DNA of 64,000 bases from Stutzerimonas azotifigens (GCF_013522725.1 NZ_JAAMRF010000004.1:186001-250000); one strand, 5' to 3'; shown: positions 19,117-28,522, numbered from the stretch's first letter. Made by a program: numbers and translations. Notes: generated from the sequence alone by a model not told the origin.

Positions 19117-19749
19117 ATGAGCGCAGTCAACGTCTACGAACAACGTCCGTCCCACCTCGATGGGCAATCGCCTCTGCACCACGCCGGCCTCGCCGAGCTG
19201 GTCGGCAAGGGCAGCGCCAGTGCCGGTATCCGCCTGCGGGAAAGGAAGCTGCTCGGCCATCTGGTCTTGCGCGGCGATGCCCGCGACCCATCCTTTGCCG
19301 GCGGCGTGCACAAGGCATGCGGTGTCGAACTGCCGGTGGCGCTGACCCTCGCCGCCGCCGGCGAAACTTCGCTGCAATGGCTGGCCCCGGATGAATGGCT
19401 GCTGATCGTCCCGCAAGGCGAGGAGTTCGCAGCTGAACAGCGCCTGCGCGACACCCTCGGTAGCGAGCTGCACTACGCGGTGGTCAACGTCAGCGGCGGG
19501 CAGACCCTGCTGGAGCTGTCCGGCGAAAACGTCCGCGAACTGCTGATGAAGTCCACGTCCTATGACGTCCACCCGAGCCAGTTCCCGGTGGGCAAGGCGG
19601 TGGGTACCCATTTCGCCAAGACCCAACTGGTGATCCGCCACACCGGCGAAGACACCTGGCAACTGGTGGTGCGCCGCAGCTTCGCCGACTACATCTGGGC
19701 CTGGCTGCAGGACGCGGCCGCCGAATACGGATTGGCCGTCGACGCCTGA
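19117..19749 (+). CDS. soxG: Sarcosine oxidase subunit gamma
   Basis: This gamma subunit of heterotetrameric sarcosine oxidase has 210 residues. It is distantly related to the folate-binding aminomethyltransferase fold and includes LQWLAPDEWLLIVP and the C-terminal VRRSFADYIWAWLQDAA, both typical of SoxG. AGGTG lies before the ATG. The 120-base gap after soxA contains a GCCCC/GGGGC complementary pair (about 19031-19066), which might alter the level of SoxG relative to SoxA. purU follows after 30 bases. Confidence 0.93.
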   Translation: MSAVNVYEQRPSHLDGQSPLHHAGLAELVGKGSASAGIRLRERKLLGHLVLRGDARDPSFAGGVHKACGVELPVALTLAAAGETSLQWLAPDEWLLIVPQGEEFAAEQRLRDTLGSELHYAVVNVSGGQTLLELSGENVRELLMKSTSYDVHPSQFPVGKAVGTHFAKTQLVIRHTGEDTWQLVVRRSFADYIWAWLQDAAAEYGLAVDA

Positions 19750-19779
19750 GCCACACGGACGACGCAAACAGGAGCCATC

Positions 19780-20637
19780 ATGAGCCGCACCCCCGACACC
19801 TGGATTCTCACCGCCCACAGCCCGAGCGTGCTGGGGACCGTCGATGTGGTGACCCGCTATCTGTTCGAGCAGGATTGCTACGTCACCGAGCACCACAGCT
19901 TCGACGACCGCCTGGCCAGCCGCTTCTTCATCCGGGTCGAATTCCGGGCGCCGGCCACCTTCGACGAGGCCGGCTTTCGTGCGGGGCTCGCCGAGCGGGT
20001 CGCGCCGTTCGACATGCACACCGAGCTGACCCCGCCGGGCTATCGCGCCAAGGTCGTGATCATGGTGTCGAAGGCCGACCACTGCCTCAACGATCTCCTC
20101 TACCGTCAGCGCACCGGTCAGCTGCCGATGGATATCACCGCAGTGGTCTCCAACCACCCCGATCTGGAGCCCCTGGCCCGCTGGCACGGCATTCCCTACC
20201 ACCACTTCCCGCTCGATTCGCAGGACAAGCCGGCGCAGGAGCGGCAAGTGCTGGCGGTGATCGAGCGGACCGGCGCGGAGCTTGTGATCCTTGCGCGCTA
20301 CATGCAGGTGCTCTCGCCCGAGCTGTGCCGAACCCTCGATGGCCGCGCGATCAATATTCACCACTCGCTGCTGCCCGGCTTCAAGGGCGCCAAGCCCTAC
20401 CACCAGGCCTACCAGAAGGGCGTCAAGCTGGTCGGCGCCACGGCCCACTTCATCAATAACGACCTCGACGAAGGGCCGATCATCGCCCAGGGCGTCGAGC
20501 CCGTGGACCACGCCCATTACCCCGAAGACCTCATCGCCAAGGGCCGCGACATCGAATGCCTGACCCTGGCCCGGGCGGTGGGCTACTTCCTGGAACGACG
20601 GGTTTTCCTGCTCGCCAACCGTACCGTCGTGCTCTGA
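19780..20637 (+). CDS. purU: Formyltetrahydrofolate deformylase
   Basis: PurU hydrolyses 10-formyl-tetrahydrofolate to formate and tetrahydrofolate. In this operon that would recycle the folate loaded by sarcosine demethylation. The 285-residue protein has an N-terminal ACT domain (TAHSPSVLGTVDVVTRYL...) and a C-terminal formyltransferase-type domain with NIHHSLLPGFKGAKPYHQA and GATAHFINNDLDEGPI. Both are the standard PurU marks. CAGGAG precedes the ATG. It is probably co-transcribed with soxG and fdhA; this is the betaine-linked paralogue seen in other pseudomonads. Confidence 0.95.
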   Translation: MSRTPDTWILTAHSPSVLGTVDVVTRYLFEQDCYVTEHHSFDDRLASRFFIRVEFRAPATFDEAGFRAGLAERVAPFDMHTELTPPGYRAKVVIMVSKADHCLNDLLYRQRTGQLPMDITAVVSNHPDLEPLARWHGIPYHHFPLDSQDKPAQERQVLAVIERTGAELVILARYMQVLSPELCRTLDGRAINIHHSLLPGFKGAKPYHQAYQKGVKLVGATAHFINNDLDEGPIIAQGVEPVDHAHYPEDLIAKGRDIECLTLARAVGYFLERRVFLLANRTVVL

Positions 20638-20823
20638 GCACGCGCCACCGAACACCCGCACTCCGCGGGCGCGGCCCTGACCGTCATTCGCGGTCGAGCC
20701 GCTCCTGCTAAACCACAACGGGTCGCCGACTGCCCTTCGTCCGGCGCCTGTCGTGCAAGCGATGTAAGTGCTCCACCACAACGGCGCGGCCCCGGTCGCG
20801 CCTCGACAAGAAAGGAGAACTCC
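20638..20823. other. purU-fdhA spacer
   Basis: This 186-base spacer has no supported gene. It includes CGCGGTCGAGCCGCTCCTGC (20690-20709), a partial relative of the repeat units at 12681 and 35941. No clear promoter or terminator is visible. Confidence 0.35.
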
Positions 20824-22023
20824 ATGTCTGGTAATCGTGGCGTCGTCTATCTCGGCGCAGGCAAGGTCGAAGTGCAATCCATCGACTATCCCAAGATGCA
20901 GGATCCGCGCGGTCGCAAGATCGAGCACGGCGTGATCCTGCGGGTGGTGTCGACCAACATCTGCGGCTCCGACCAGCACATGGTGCGCGGCCGCACCACG
21001 GCCCAGACGGGCCTGGTTCTGGGTCACGAAATCACCGGCGAGGTCATCGAAAAAGGCTCGGACGTCGAGAACCTGCAGATCGGCGACCTGGTCTCGGTGC
21101 CGTTCAACGTCGCCTGCGGACGCTGCCGGTCCTGCAAGGAGCAGCACACCGGTGTCTGCCTTACCGTCAACCCGGCCCGTGCTGGCGGCGCCTACGGCTA
21201 CGTCGACATGGGCGACTGGACGGGCGGCCAGGCCGAGTACGTGCTGGTGCCCTACGCCGATTTCAATCTGCTCAAACTGCCTGACCGCGACAAGGCGATG
21301 GCCAAGATCCGCGACCTCACCTGCCTGTCCGACATCCTGCCCACCGGCTATCACGGCGCGGTCACTGCTGGGGTTGGCCCCGGCAGCACGGTGTACATCG
21401 CAGGTGCCGGCCCGGTCGGACTGGCGGCCGCCGCTTCAGCACGCCTGCTCGGCGCCGCGGTGGTGATCGTCGGCGACGTCAACCCGACACGTCTGGCCCA
21501 TGCTAAATCGGTCGGCTTCGAGATCGCCGACCTGTCGCAGGACACCCCGCTGCATGAACAGATCGCCAACCTGCTGGGTGAGCCTGAGGTCGACTGCGCG
21601 GTCGATGCGGTGGGCTTCGAGGCGCGTGGCCACGGCCACGAAGGGGCCAAGAGCGAGGCACCGGCGACCGTCCTCAACTCGCTGATGGGCATCACCCGGG
21701 TCGCGGGAAAGATCGGCATTCCGGGCCTCTACGTCACCGAAGACCCGGGCGCTGTCGACGCCGCGGCGAAGATGGGAAGTCTGAGCATCCGCTTCGGCCT
21801 CGGCTGGGCCAAATCCCACAGCTTCCACACCGGTCAGACCCCGGTGATGAAGTACAACCGCGCGCTGATGCAGGCGATCATGTGGGACCGCATCAACATC
21901 GCCGACGTCGTGGGCGTGCAGGTGATCAGTCTGGATGAAGCGCCCAAGGGCTATGGCGAGTTCGATGCCGGCGTACCGAAGAAATTCGTCATCGACCCGC
22001 ATCGCATGTTCAGCGCGGCGTAG
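20824..22023 (+). CDS. fdhA: Glutathione-independent formaldehyde dehydrogenase
   Basis: This enzyme oxidises formaldehyde, released by GbcAB and the demethylases, to formate with NAD. It is a 399-residue zinc alcohol dehydrogenase-family enzyme. Catalytic zinc ligands are Cys47 (NICGSDQH) and His68 (GHEITGEV). Structural zinc ligands are Cys98, 101, 104 and 112 (ACGRCRSCK...GVC). These positions agree with the P. putida enzyme. The NAD fold is at VYIAGAGPVGLAAAASA. AAAGGAG lies before the ATG. It is the last gene of the glyA-sox-purU-fdhA run. A strong hairpin follows nine bases after the stop. Confidence 0.96.
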   Translation: MSGNRGVVYLGAGKVEVQSIDYPKMQDPRGRKIEHGVILRVVSTNICGSDQHMVRGRTTAQTGLVLGHEITGEVIEKGSDVENLQIGDLVSVPFNVACGRCRSCKEQHTGVCLTVNPARAGGAYGYVDMGDWTGGQAEYVLVPYADFNLLKLPDRDKAMAKIRDLTCLSDILPTGYHGAVTAGVGPGSTVYIAGAGPVGLAAAASARLLGAAVVIVGDVNPTRLAHAKSVGFEIADLSQDTPLHEQIANLLGEPEVDCAVDAVGFEARGHGHEGAKSEAPATVLNSLMGITRVAGKIGIPGLYVTEDPGAVDAAAKMGSLSIRFGLGWAKSHSFHTGQTPVMKYNRALMQAIMWDRINIADVVGVQVISLDEAPKGYGEFDAGVPKKFVIDPHRMFSAA

Positions 22024-22031
22024 CCTCCATA

Positions 22032-22061
22032 GCGGAGCCTCCGGGCTCCGCCGTTCGGCGG
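22032..22061 (+). terminator. Hairpins after fdhA
   Basis: A perfect 8-bp stem, GCGGAGCC / GGCTCCGC with a four-base loop (22032-22051), overlaps a second stem, CCGCC / GGCGG. There is no T-run, so termination may be Rho-assisted or the structure may protect the 3' end. Confidence 0.5.
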
Positions 22062-22504
22062 CTCGCACCTGCCGGGCGGCGCCATCCCGGAAGTGGCCGC
22101 CGATCGACGAGCCCCGTGTCGAGGCGTCCAGGGACGGTACGATTCGCCATGAGGCCGACGATAAAGGCGGGCCGCTGTTCCTGACAAAACGACGGCAATA
22201 TCCGCACCGCCGATTTCCGCCCCGGTTCAACGCCATCGATGTGGCGAAACCGACAACAGCGAACTGCACTACAAACCCAGCCAAACCAGCCGGCCGGCGA
22301 AACGATGCGGGGCGAGCCGCCGGATTGGCGCTCGGCCTTTTGGGCTGCACCAGCGCTCCCACTCCACAGCAGTGACGCCCTACCGCGACGTACTGTTGGG
22401 CCTGTCTCGCCCATTTCTCGACGAACACGTCCTCGTTCATCCGGACTCGATGCAACCGCCAGCGCATGGATACGGCTCGATGCCGAACAGCGAATCCCCC
22501 GCGC
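22062..22504. other. Gene-free gap between convergent fdhA and cdhB
   Basis: This region of over 400 bases between convergent operons has no frame with codon use or start signals I would trust. It marks the junction between the sarcosine block and the carnitine block. I see no promoter or mobile element in it. Confidence 0.4.
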
Positions 22505-22975
22505 CTAAGCCTGAGGCAGGCCGATCACCCGACCGACATACGCAGATCGCGGCACGCCGCGTTGCAGAGCACTCAGCTGGTTCACCCGATCGGCCACGTG
22601 CGGGTCGAACGGCGCCGAGCGGCCGCTGCGGGTGTCGATGTTCATCAGCATCTGCTCGCTTTCCGCCAGCCGGCGCTTGTTCTCGGTCGTTTCCAGAAAG
22701 TGATGGATGTGCAAACGCTTGTGATCGTGAGCCAGCAGTTGAGTACGCACCTGCACCTCGACGCCGAGCTTCACCTCGGCAAGAAAATTCAGGTGGCACT
22801 CCAGGGTGTACAGGGTATGCCCGCTACGCGCCCTGCCCGCCTCGTCCAATCCGATGCGATCCATCAGGCCGTCGGTGGCGAAGCTGCAGATCAGCAGATA
22901 GAAGGCGTCACGCAGGTGGTCGTTGTAGTCCACCCACTCAGGCTGCACGGCAGTGCGGTAGGTGACGGACAGCAT
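22505..22975 (-). CDS. cdhB: Betainyl-CoA thioesterase CdhB
   Basis: This is the last step of carnitine conversion: hydrolysis of betainyl-CoA to glycine betaine and CoA. The 155-residue single hotdog-fold protein has the 4HBT-type motif WVDYNDHLRDAFY (residues 15-27). The start is ATG 22975, with AGGAG upstream; the frame extends to 23164 without support. It lies downstream of cdhC-cdhA on the same strand, which is the order known in P. aeruginosa. A hotdog thioesterase of another substrate would be the alternative, but the context makes CdhB very likely. Confidence 0.92.
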   Translation of the reverse strand: MLSVTYRTAVQPEWVDYNDHLRDAFYLLICSFATDGLMDRIGLDEAGRARSGHTLYTLECHLNFLAEVKLGVEVQVRTQLLAHDHKRLHIHHFLETTENKRRLAESEQMLMNIDTRSGRSAPFDPHVADRVNQLSALQRGVPRSAYVGRVIGLPQA

Positions 22976-23114
22976 GGCGTTTCTCCTGTTGTAAGTGACC
23001 TGTTCAGGCCCGCGAGCCGGAGCCTTGCAGGCGAGAAAGGGACTGGGTGCACATGAGACTTCCGAGCCTGCTCCAACGCAGCGGGGCCGACCCACGGCAG
23101 TCGTGAGCGGACGC

Positions 23115-24080
23115 TCATTCGTGGACGGCGAACCCGTGGCGTGCCTTGGTTTCCCGCAAGGCACCGAGCACGGCCAGCAGACAGTCGTCGCGGTAACGTT
23201 CCAGCTCGGCGAGGCTGCGCTGGCCCTGCTGTTCGGTGGTGCCGGCGACCACGTCGTCGATCAGCCGGTCGCTGAGCTCGGGCGCCTGCAGATAGGTCCA
23301 GGGCAACTGAAGAGCCGGTCCGAACTGCGCCATGAAATGCCGCATGCCGGCCTCGCCGCCGGCCAGGGTGTAAGTCAGGAAGGAACCCATGAACGACCAG
23401 CGCAGCCCGGCGCCGAAGCGGATCGCATCGTCGATCTCGCCGGTGGTCGCCACGCCGTCGTTGACCAGGTGCAAGGCCTCGCGCCAGAGGGCCTCGAGCA
23501 GGCGATCAGCGATGAATCCGGGCACCTCCTTGCGCACATGCAGCGGCCGCATGCCGAGTTCGGCATAGATGGCTTTCGCGGCCTCGATGGCCTCCGGTGC
23601 GGTTCGCTCGCCGCCGACCACCTCCACCAGCGGCAGCAGATAGACCGGATTGAACGGATGGCCGACCAGGCAGCGCTGCGGCTGCACGGCATCGGCGAAA
23701 AACTCGCTGGGCAACAGGCCCGACGTGCTGGACCCGATCAGCACGTCCGAATGCGCAGCGGCGCTGATCCGGGCGTGCAGATCGAGCTTGATCCCCAGGC
23801 GCTCCGGCGCGCTTTCCTGAATGAAATCGGCGTCCCGAACGCATTCCTCGATGCTCGTGGCAAAGCACAGACGCTGCAATGAGGCACCGGGCGCCAGACC
23901 CTGCTTTTCCAGCGCCGGCCAGGCGTTGGCCAGCCGCGCGCGCAGCGCCTCCTCGGCACCCGGCGCCGGGTCCCAGGCGACCACGTCCAGGCCGTGGGCC
24001 AGCGCGCGGGCGATCCAGCCGGCGCCGATCACGCCGGTGCCGATGGCGGCGAAGGTCTTGATATCGGTAATGAAGGGCAT
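23115..24080 (-). CDS. cdhA: L-carnitine dehydrogenase CdhA
   Basis: This enzyme oxidises L-carnitine to 3-dehydrocarnitine with NAD. It has 321 residues, the usual length, and belongs to the 3-hydroxyacyl-CoA dehydrogenase fold. The Rossmann motif GTGVIGAGW lies near residue 14, and [13 protein letters not shown] and [19 protein letters not shown] are the family's catalytic segments. ATG 24080 (GGAG upstream) is preferred over the open frame to 24149. It is separated from cdhC by 112 bases containing a palindromic repeat and lies 139 bases before cdhB. Confidence 0.95.
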   Translation of the reverse strand: MPFITDIKTFAAIGTGVIGAGWIARALAHGLDVVAWDPAPGAEEALRARLANAWPALEKQGLAPGASLQRLCFATSIEECVRDADFIQESAPERLGIKLDLHARISAAAHSDVLIGSSTSGLLPSEFFADAVQPQRCLVGHPFNPVYLLPLVEVVGGERTAPEAIEAAKAIYAELGMRPLHVRKEVPGFIADRLLEALWREALHLVNDGVATTGEIDDAIRFGAGLRWSFMGSFLTYTLAGGEAGMRHFMAQFGPALQLPWTYLQAPELSDRLIDDVVAGTTEQQGQRSLAELERYRDDCLLAVLGALRETKARHGFAVHE

Positions 24081-24125
24081 GACGGACTCCGCTGGCCCGG
24101 ACGCGATCCGGGCGGTTGCAAGGAA

Positions 24126-24179
24126 GGGAGCGAGAGCGGGCGTGTCCACAAATAGCCATTCGCGGACACGTCCGCTCCC
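24126..24179. repeat. REP-like palindrome between cdhC and cdhA
   Basis: Nested inverted repeats are present: GGGAGCG (24126-24132) with CGCTCCC (24173-24179), and CGTGTCC (24141-24147) with GGACACG (24164-24170). It sits within a single operon and so could affect the relative mRNA stability of cdhC and cdhA. Confidence 0.65.
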
Positions 24180-24192
24180 ACGGAAGAGGCGA

Positions 24193-25080
24193 CTAGCCTC
24201 GAGGCTTGAGCTTCATCCTTTCGCGCCCCTCGGCCGGGGTCAGGGCACGGCCACCGAGGCGCTCGATGATCTCGATCACCCGGGCCACCAGCTGGCCGTT
24301 GCTCGCCGGCACGCCGCGCTCCAGCCAGAGGTTGTCCTCCAGGCCGACCCTCACGTGGCCGCCAAGCAGCATGGCCTGGGCGGCCATCGGCATCTGCAGG
24401 CGACCAATGCCGAAACCGGCCCAGGTAGCACCTGGCGGCAGGTTGTCGACCATCGCCTTCATGGTGGCGGTGTCGGCCGGCGCGCCCCAGGGAATACCCA
24501 GGCACAGCTGGAACAGCGGGTCCTCGAGCAGACCTTCCTTGAGCATCTGCTTGGCGAACCAGAGGTGGCCAGTGTCGAAGATCTCCAGCTCGGCCTTGAC
24601 CCCGAGTTCGGTGATGCGTCGCGCGCCGGCACGCAATTGCGCCGGGGTGGAGACGTAGATGAAGTCGCCGTCGCCGAAGTTGAGGGTGCCGCAGTCCAGG
24701 GTGCAGATTTCCGGCAGCAGCGCCTCGACATGGGCCAGGCGCTCCAGCGGCCCGACCAGGTCGGTGCCGGCACCGAACTCCAGCGGCTGCTCGCCACGGC
24801 CGATCTCCAGGTCGCCGCCCATGCCGGCGGTGAGGTTGATGATCACATCGGTGTCACTCGCGCGGATTCGCTCGACCACCTCGCGATACAGCGCGACGTC
24901 GCGGCTCGGCTTGCCGGTCTGCGGGTCGCGTACATGGCAATGGGCGACGGTGGCGCCGGCCTTGGCCGCCTCGATGGCGGCGGTGGCGATCTCCTTGGGC
25001 GTGACCGGGATCGCCGGGTGCTTGCCAACGGTGTCGCCGGCGCCGGTGACCGCGCAGGTGACGATGACCTCATGATTCAT
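24193..25080 (-). CDS. cdhC: 3-dehydrocarnitine:acetyl-CoA trimethylaminotransferase CdhC (BKACE family)
   Basis: This beta-keto acid cleavage enzyme condenses 3-dehydrocarnitine with acetyl-CoA to give betainyl-CoA and acetoacetate. It has 295 residues. Zinc ligands include His47 and His49 in VAHCHVRDP, and [30 protein letters not shown] and [12 protein letters not shown] are the conserved BKACE segments. AAGGAC precedes the ATG. It is the first enzyme gene after the binding-protein gene caiX on the minus strand. The substrate is assigned from the cdhA/cdhB/caiX/cdhR neighbourhood. Confidence 0.94.
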   Translation of the reverse strand: MNHEVIVTCAVTGAGDTVGKHPAIPVTPKEIATAAIEAAKAGATVAHCHVRDPQTGKPSRDVALYREVVERIRASDTDVIINLTAGMGGDLEIGRGEQPLEFGAGTDLVGPLERLAHVEALLPEICTLDCGTLNFGDGDFIYVSTPAQLRAGARRITELGVKAELEIFDTGHLWFAKQMLKEGLLEDPLFQLCLGIPWGAPADTATMKAMVDNLPPGATWAGFGIGRLQMPMAAQAMLLGGHVRVGLEDNLWLERGVPASNGQLVARVIEIIERLGGRALTPAEGRERMKLKPRG

Positions 25081-25191
25081 CTTCGACTGTCCTTCTCAGG
25101 GCGAACGGGGGCCGACGGCAGGCGCCGCAGGCCGTGGATCAAGACATAGGTGAAGTAAGGAACCGCACGCCGGGCGCGCCCGGCGTCAGGC

Positions 25192-26130
25192 TCAGTTGCC
25201 GAGTGTGGCGACCACCGCGGGTGCGCCCGGCTCGCCATCGAAGGTGGTGACACCGGCCAGCCAGCCCTCGACCACTCGCGGGTTTGCCTTGAGCCAGTCG
25301 CGTGCCGCCTTGGCCGGCGCCACGCGATCCATGATCGGCTGCATCAGCTCGGCCTCCTGGGCGCTGGTGAAGCGCAGGCCGGTGAGCAGACGATTGGCGT
25401 TGGGGCAGCGCTCGGCGTAATCCGGTGCGGTAACGGTGGAAACGGTGGCAGCTCCGTCGTTGGGGCCGAATACGTCGTCGGTACCGGTCAGGTAGGTGAT
25501 CGGCATGGACAGGTTCATCGGATGCGGTTTCCAGCCGAAGAACACGACCGGCTTATCGTTCCTCACCGCGCGACTGACGGCGGCGAGCATGCCGGCCTCG
25601 CTGGACTCGACCAGCTCGAACCCGCCGAGGCCGAACTGATTGCTATCGATCATCTTCTGGATCGCCGTGTTGGCGCCGGAGCCGGCTTCGATGCCGTAGA
25701 TCTTGCCGTCCAGCTCGTCCTTGAAGCGGGCGATATCGGCCAGCGTCTTGAGCCCCTTGTCGGCGGTGTAACTGGGCACGGCAAGCACTGCCACGGCATC
25801 GCTCAGCGATGGCTGAGCAGCTACCTTGACCGCGCCAGCGTCGAGAAAGGGTTTGATGTTGTCGTCCATGATTGGCTTCCAGTAGCCGAGAAAGGCGTCG
25901 ATCTGGCCCCGCTGGATACCGGCGAAGACGATCTGTTGCGAGGCCTGGGTCTGCTTGGTTTCGTAGCCGAGCCCTTGCAGCAACTCTGTGGCGACAGCGC
26001 TGGTGGCGACCACATCGGTCCAACCGACGGCACCGAGGCGCACTGTTTTGCAGCTGGCGTCATCGGCCAACAGCGAAGAACTGAATACGCTCAGGATGCA
26101 GCACGTGGCCAGGGCGATACGACCTTTCAT
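25192..26130 (-). CDS. caiX: Carnitine-binding periplasmic protein CaiX
   Basis: This 312-residue ABC-type binding protein (OpuAC family) has a signal peptide cleaved near LLADD. Mature features are SCKTVRLGAVGWTDV at the start, the FLGYWKP and FFGWKPHPMNL tryptophans of the quaternary-amine aromatic cage, and a cysteine pair (SCKTV and ERCPN) shared with the CbcX and ChoX-like proteins in this window. No permease is nearby. In P. aeruginosa CaiX uses the CbcVW core, encoded here at 43.3-45.4 kb. AGGAG lies upstream. Divergent from cdhR. Confidence 0.93.
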   Translation of the reverse strand: MKGRIALATCCILSVFSSSLLADDASCKTVRLGAVGWTDVVATSAVATELLQGLGYETKQTQASQQIVFAGIQRGQIDAFLGYWKPIMDDNIKPFLDAGAVKVAAQPSLSDAVAVLAVPSYTADKGLKTLADIARFKDELDGKIYGIEAGSGANTAIQKMIDSNQFGLGGFELVESSEAGMLAAVSRAVRNDKPVVFFGWKPHPMNLSMPITYLTGTDDVFGPNDGAATVSTVTAPDYAERCPNANRLLTGLRFTSAQEAELMQPIMDRVAPAKAARDWLKANPRVVEGWLAGVTTFDGEPGAPAVVATLGN

Positions 26131-26353
26131 TTAGATGCTCCTCATCGTGTCACAGCGGTTTTGCTCTCGTTGTTCTAGAGGCCTCATGACCCCCACCGTG
26201 CTCGGGTACTCCGGTTGCCCGAGGAAATCACCTTACGCGCGGTGCCAGAGGAAAATGGTACTTTATCCGACCCTTTATTGACCTATAGCGACATAGACGC
26301 TTTGCGCGATACTGGCGTCCGGCACTTATTGATGGTCAACCTGGACGAACCCA
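26131..26353. promoter_or_regulatory. Divergent caiX/cdhR promoter region
   Basis: This 223-base region contains AT-richer sequence at 26255-26300 and one GCGACA word (26288-26293). In known systems CdhR and GbdR both act on the caiX-cdhCAB promoter, so sites for both are expected here; I cannot fix the boxes. The frame opening at 26215 is a shadow of cdhR. Confidence 0.4.
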
Positions 26354-27301
26354 ATGCCCCAGACCCTCGCCTTCCTGCTCTTGCCAGGCTTCTCCATGAT
26401 GGGCCTGATGTCAGCCATCGAGCCGCTGCGCGTGGCCAACCGCTTTCGCGGCGAGCTGTATCGCTGGCGCTTGGTCAGCCAGGACGGCGTGGCGGTTGCG
26501 GCGAGCAACGGCATGTCGCTCAACGTCGACGGCAGCCTGGAGCTAGCCGACGCGCTCGATGCGTTGTTCGTGGTCGCCGGCTTCGAGCCACTGGCGCATT
26601 ACCACAACCGCCTGGGCCACTGGCTACACCGCCGCGAGCAGCAGCTGAAAGTGCTCGGAGGCATCGACACCGGTAGTTTCGTACTGGCCGAAGCCGGACT
26701 GTTCCAGCGCCAGCGCCTGACCCTGCATTGGGAGGCCATCGAGGCCTTTCGCGAACGCTATCCGAGCCTGCAGGTCACGCAGGAGCTGTTCGAAATCGAT
26801 GGTCGGCGCATCACCAGCGCCGGCGGCACCAGCAGCCTTGACCTGATGCTCTCGCTGATCGCTCAGGACCACGGCGAGGCCCTTGCGGTGCAGGTATCCG
26901 AACAGTTCGTCCTCGGTCGCATCCGCACCCACCAGGATCACCAGCGCATGCAGGTCGCCAGCCGCTACGACCTGCACAACAAGAAGCTGGTCAAGGTCAT
27001 TGCCGAGATGGAGCGTCACTGCGAGGAGCCTCTGCCCTGCGAGATACTGGCCGGACGCGTTGGCGTCACCGTGCGCCAACTGGAACGGTTGTTCCGCCAT
27101 CATCTGAACAGCACCCCCTCGGCGTTTTACCTCGGTCTGCGACTAGGCAAGGCCCGCCAGCTGCTGCGCCAGAGCGACCTCAGCGTTCTGGAAGTAGGAC
27201 TTGCCTGCGGCTTCGAATCGGCCTCCTACTTCTCGCGCTGCTACCGCAAGCATTTCGCCGCCAGCCCCAGCCGTGACCGTCACGAACGACCTGTCAGCTA
27301 A
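26354..27301 (+). CDS. cdhR: Carnitine catabolism transcriptional activator CdhR
   Basis: This 315-residue regulator is of the GATase1-like AraC group, the same architecture as GbdR. Residues 1-170 form a DJ-1/PfpI-like ligand domain (FLLLPGFSMMGLMSAIEPLRVANR). Residues about 210-310 carry two helix-turn-helix motifs (LAGRVGVTVRQLERLFRHHL and CGFESASYFSRCYRKHF). Expected role: activation of caiX-cdhCAB in response to carnitine. It is divergent from caiX. The ribosome site is weak (GGACGAA). CdhR rather than another GbdR-like regulator is chosen because of its place next to the carnitine genes. Confidence 0.93.
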   Translation: MPQTLAFLLLPGFSMMGLMSAIEPLRVANRFRGELYRWRLVSQDGVAVAASNGMSLNVDGSLELADALDALFVVAGFEPLAHYHNRLGHWLHRREQQLKVLGGIDTGSFVLAEAGLFQRQRLTLHWEAIEAFRERYPSLQVTQELFEIDGRRITSAGGTSSLDLMLSLIAQDHGEALAVQVSEQFVLGRIRTHQDHQRMQVASRYDLHNKKLVKVIAEMERHCEEPLPCEILAGRVGVTVRQLERLFRHHLNSTPSAFYLGLRLGKARQLLRQSDLSVLEVGLACGFESASYFSRCYRKHFAASPSRDRHERPVS

Positions 27302-27541
27302 GCACTTGCGGCAGCGATCTCCGCTGGACTTCTTCACCGCCAAGGCCGTTTCCAGCAAAGGCCACTCTGCATCAGGCCGCGCCTGGGGACGGCTCGGCCG
27401 GCTTGTCCATCCGCGACCTCGCCTTGACGCTTTCGGCAAACCCTCGGTCGCTTTTGCACCCGGTCGCCGCGCCCCCCGCGGATAAGCTCTCTCCAAAGCA
27501 CCGACGCTTCGGATCGGTCGCGACGCCTAGGGGATAGCCTG
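27302..27541. promoter_or_regulatory. Upstream region of the dgc operon
   Basis: This 240-base gap between cdhR and the M19 homologue gene has no supported gene. It has three GGTCGC words (around 27446, 27462, 27516), a looser version of the TGTCGC words before gbcB and glyA. Transcription of the dimethylglycine operon probably starts here. Confidence 0.35.
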
Positions 27542-28519
27542 ATGAGCCCAGCCGAACTGCACGCTGACAGCATCGTCATTGACGGCCTGATCATCGCCAA
27601 ATGGAACCGTGAACTCTTCGAGGACATGCGCCGCGGCGGCCTCAGCGCGGCCAACTGCACGGTCTCTGTCTGGGAGGGTTTCCAGGCCACGGTGAACAAC
27701 ATTGCCGCCAGCCAGAAGCTGATCCGCGACAACGCCGATCTGGTGCTGCAGGTCCGCTCGACCGCCGATATCCGCAAGGCCAAGGAGCTGGGCAAGACCG
27801 GCATCCTGTTCGGCTTCCAGAACGCCCACGCCTTCGAGGACCAGCTGGGCTACGTGGAGGTGTTCAAGCAGCTCGGCGTGGGCATCGTGCAGCTGTGCTA
27901 CAACACCCAGAACCTGGTCGGCACCGGCTGCTACGAGCGCGACGGCGGGCTGTCCGGCTTCGGCCACGAGGTGGTCGCCGAAATGAACCGTGTCGGCATC
28001 ATGTGCGACCTCTCCCACGTCGGCAGCAAGACCAGCGAGGAAGTCATCCTCGCCTCGAAGAAACCGGTCTGCTATTCCCACTGCCTGCCCTCGGGCCTGA
28101 AGGAACATCCGCGCAACAAGTCCGACGAGGAGCTGAAGTTCATCGCCGACCACGGCGGCTTCGTCGGCGTGACCATGTTCGCGCCCTTCCTCGCCAAGGG
28201 CATCGATTCGACCATCGACGACTACGCCGAAGCCATCGAATACGTAATGAACATCGTCGGCGAAGACAGCATCGGCATCGGCACCGACTTCACCCAGGGC
28301 CATGGCCAGGACTTCTTCGAGTGGCTGACCCACGACAAGGGCTACGCCCGGCGCCTGACCAGCTTCGGCAAGATCGTCAACCCGCTGGGCATCCGCACCG
28401 TGGGCGAATTTCCCAACCTCACCGAGACGCTCCTCAAACGGGGCATGTCCGAGCGCACCGTGCGCAAGGTGATGGGCGAGAACTGGGTCAGGGTGCTTGC
28501 CGACGTCTGGCATGAATAG
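27542..28519 (+). CDS. M19 membrane dipeptidase homologue with incomplete metal site
   Basis: This 325-residue TIM-barrel protein is a homologue of renal-type (M19) dipeptidases, a gene that opens the dgcAB cluster in pseudomonads. In active M19 enzymes the N-terminal strand reads DGHND, giving two zinc ligands. Here it is DGLIIAK, with Leu16 and Ile18 at those places. The bridging glutamate position is Gln93 (GFQNAHAFED). His159 (DLSHVG), His180 (CYSHCLPSG) and Asp249 (IGTDF) remain. So at most part of the binuclear centre can form, and plain dipeptide hydrolysis is doubtful. Context suggests a role tied to dimethylglycine breakdown. AGGGGA precedes the ATG. Confidence 0.88.
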   Translation: MSPAELHADSIVIDGLIIAKWNRELFEDMRRGGLSAANCTVSVWEGFQATVNNIAASQKLIRDNADLVLQVRSTADIRKAKELGKTGILFGFQNAHAFEDQLGYVEVFKQLGVGIVQLCYNTQNLVGTGCYERDGGLSGFGHEVVAEMNRVGIMCDLSHVGSKTSEEVILASKKPVCYSHCLPSGLKEHPRNKSDEELKFIADHGGFVGVTMFAPFLAKGIDSTIDDYAEAIEYVMNIVGEDSIGIGTDFTQGHGQDFFEWLTHDKGYARRLTSFGKIVNPLGIRTVGEFPNLTETLLKRGMSERTVRKVMGENWVRVLADVWHE

Positions 28520-28522
28520 CCC

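Noticed and set aside
15883..21354. A 1823-codon open frame on the minus strand opposite soxD-soxA-soxG-purU-fdhA
   Set aside because: It is a by-product of high GC third positions in the true plus-strand genes. It has no ribosome site, no domain, and covers five well-identified genes.
21935..22375. Frame ending in a lipobox-like GLLGC followed by a short tail
   Set aside because: The lipobox is at the extreme C-terminus, so it cannot be a signal peptide. The frame starts inside fdhA in another frame.
26215..26676. Open frame of 153 codons overlapping the start of cdhR
   Set aside because: It overlaps cdhR in another frame and has no domain or ribosome site.
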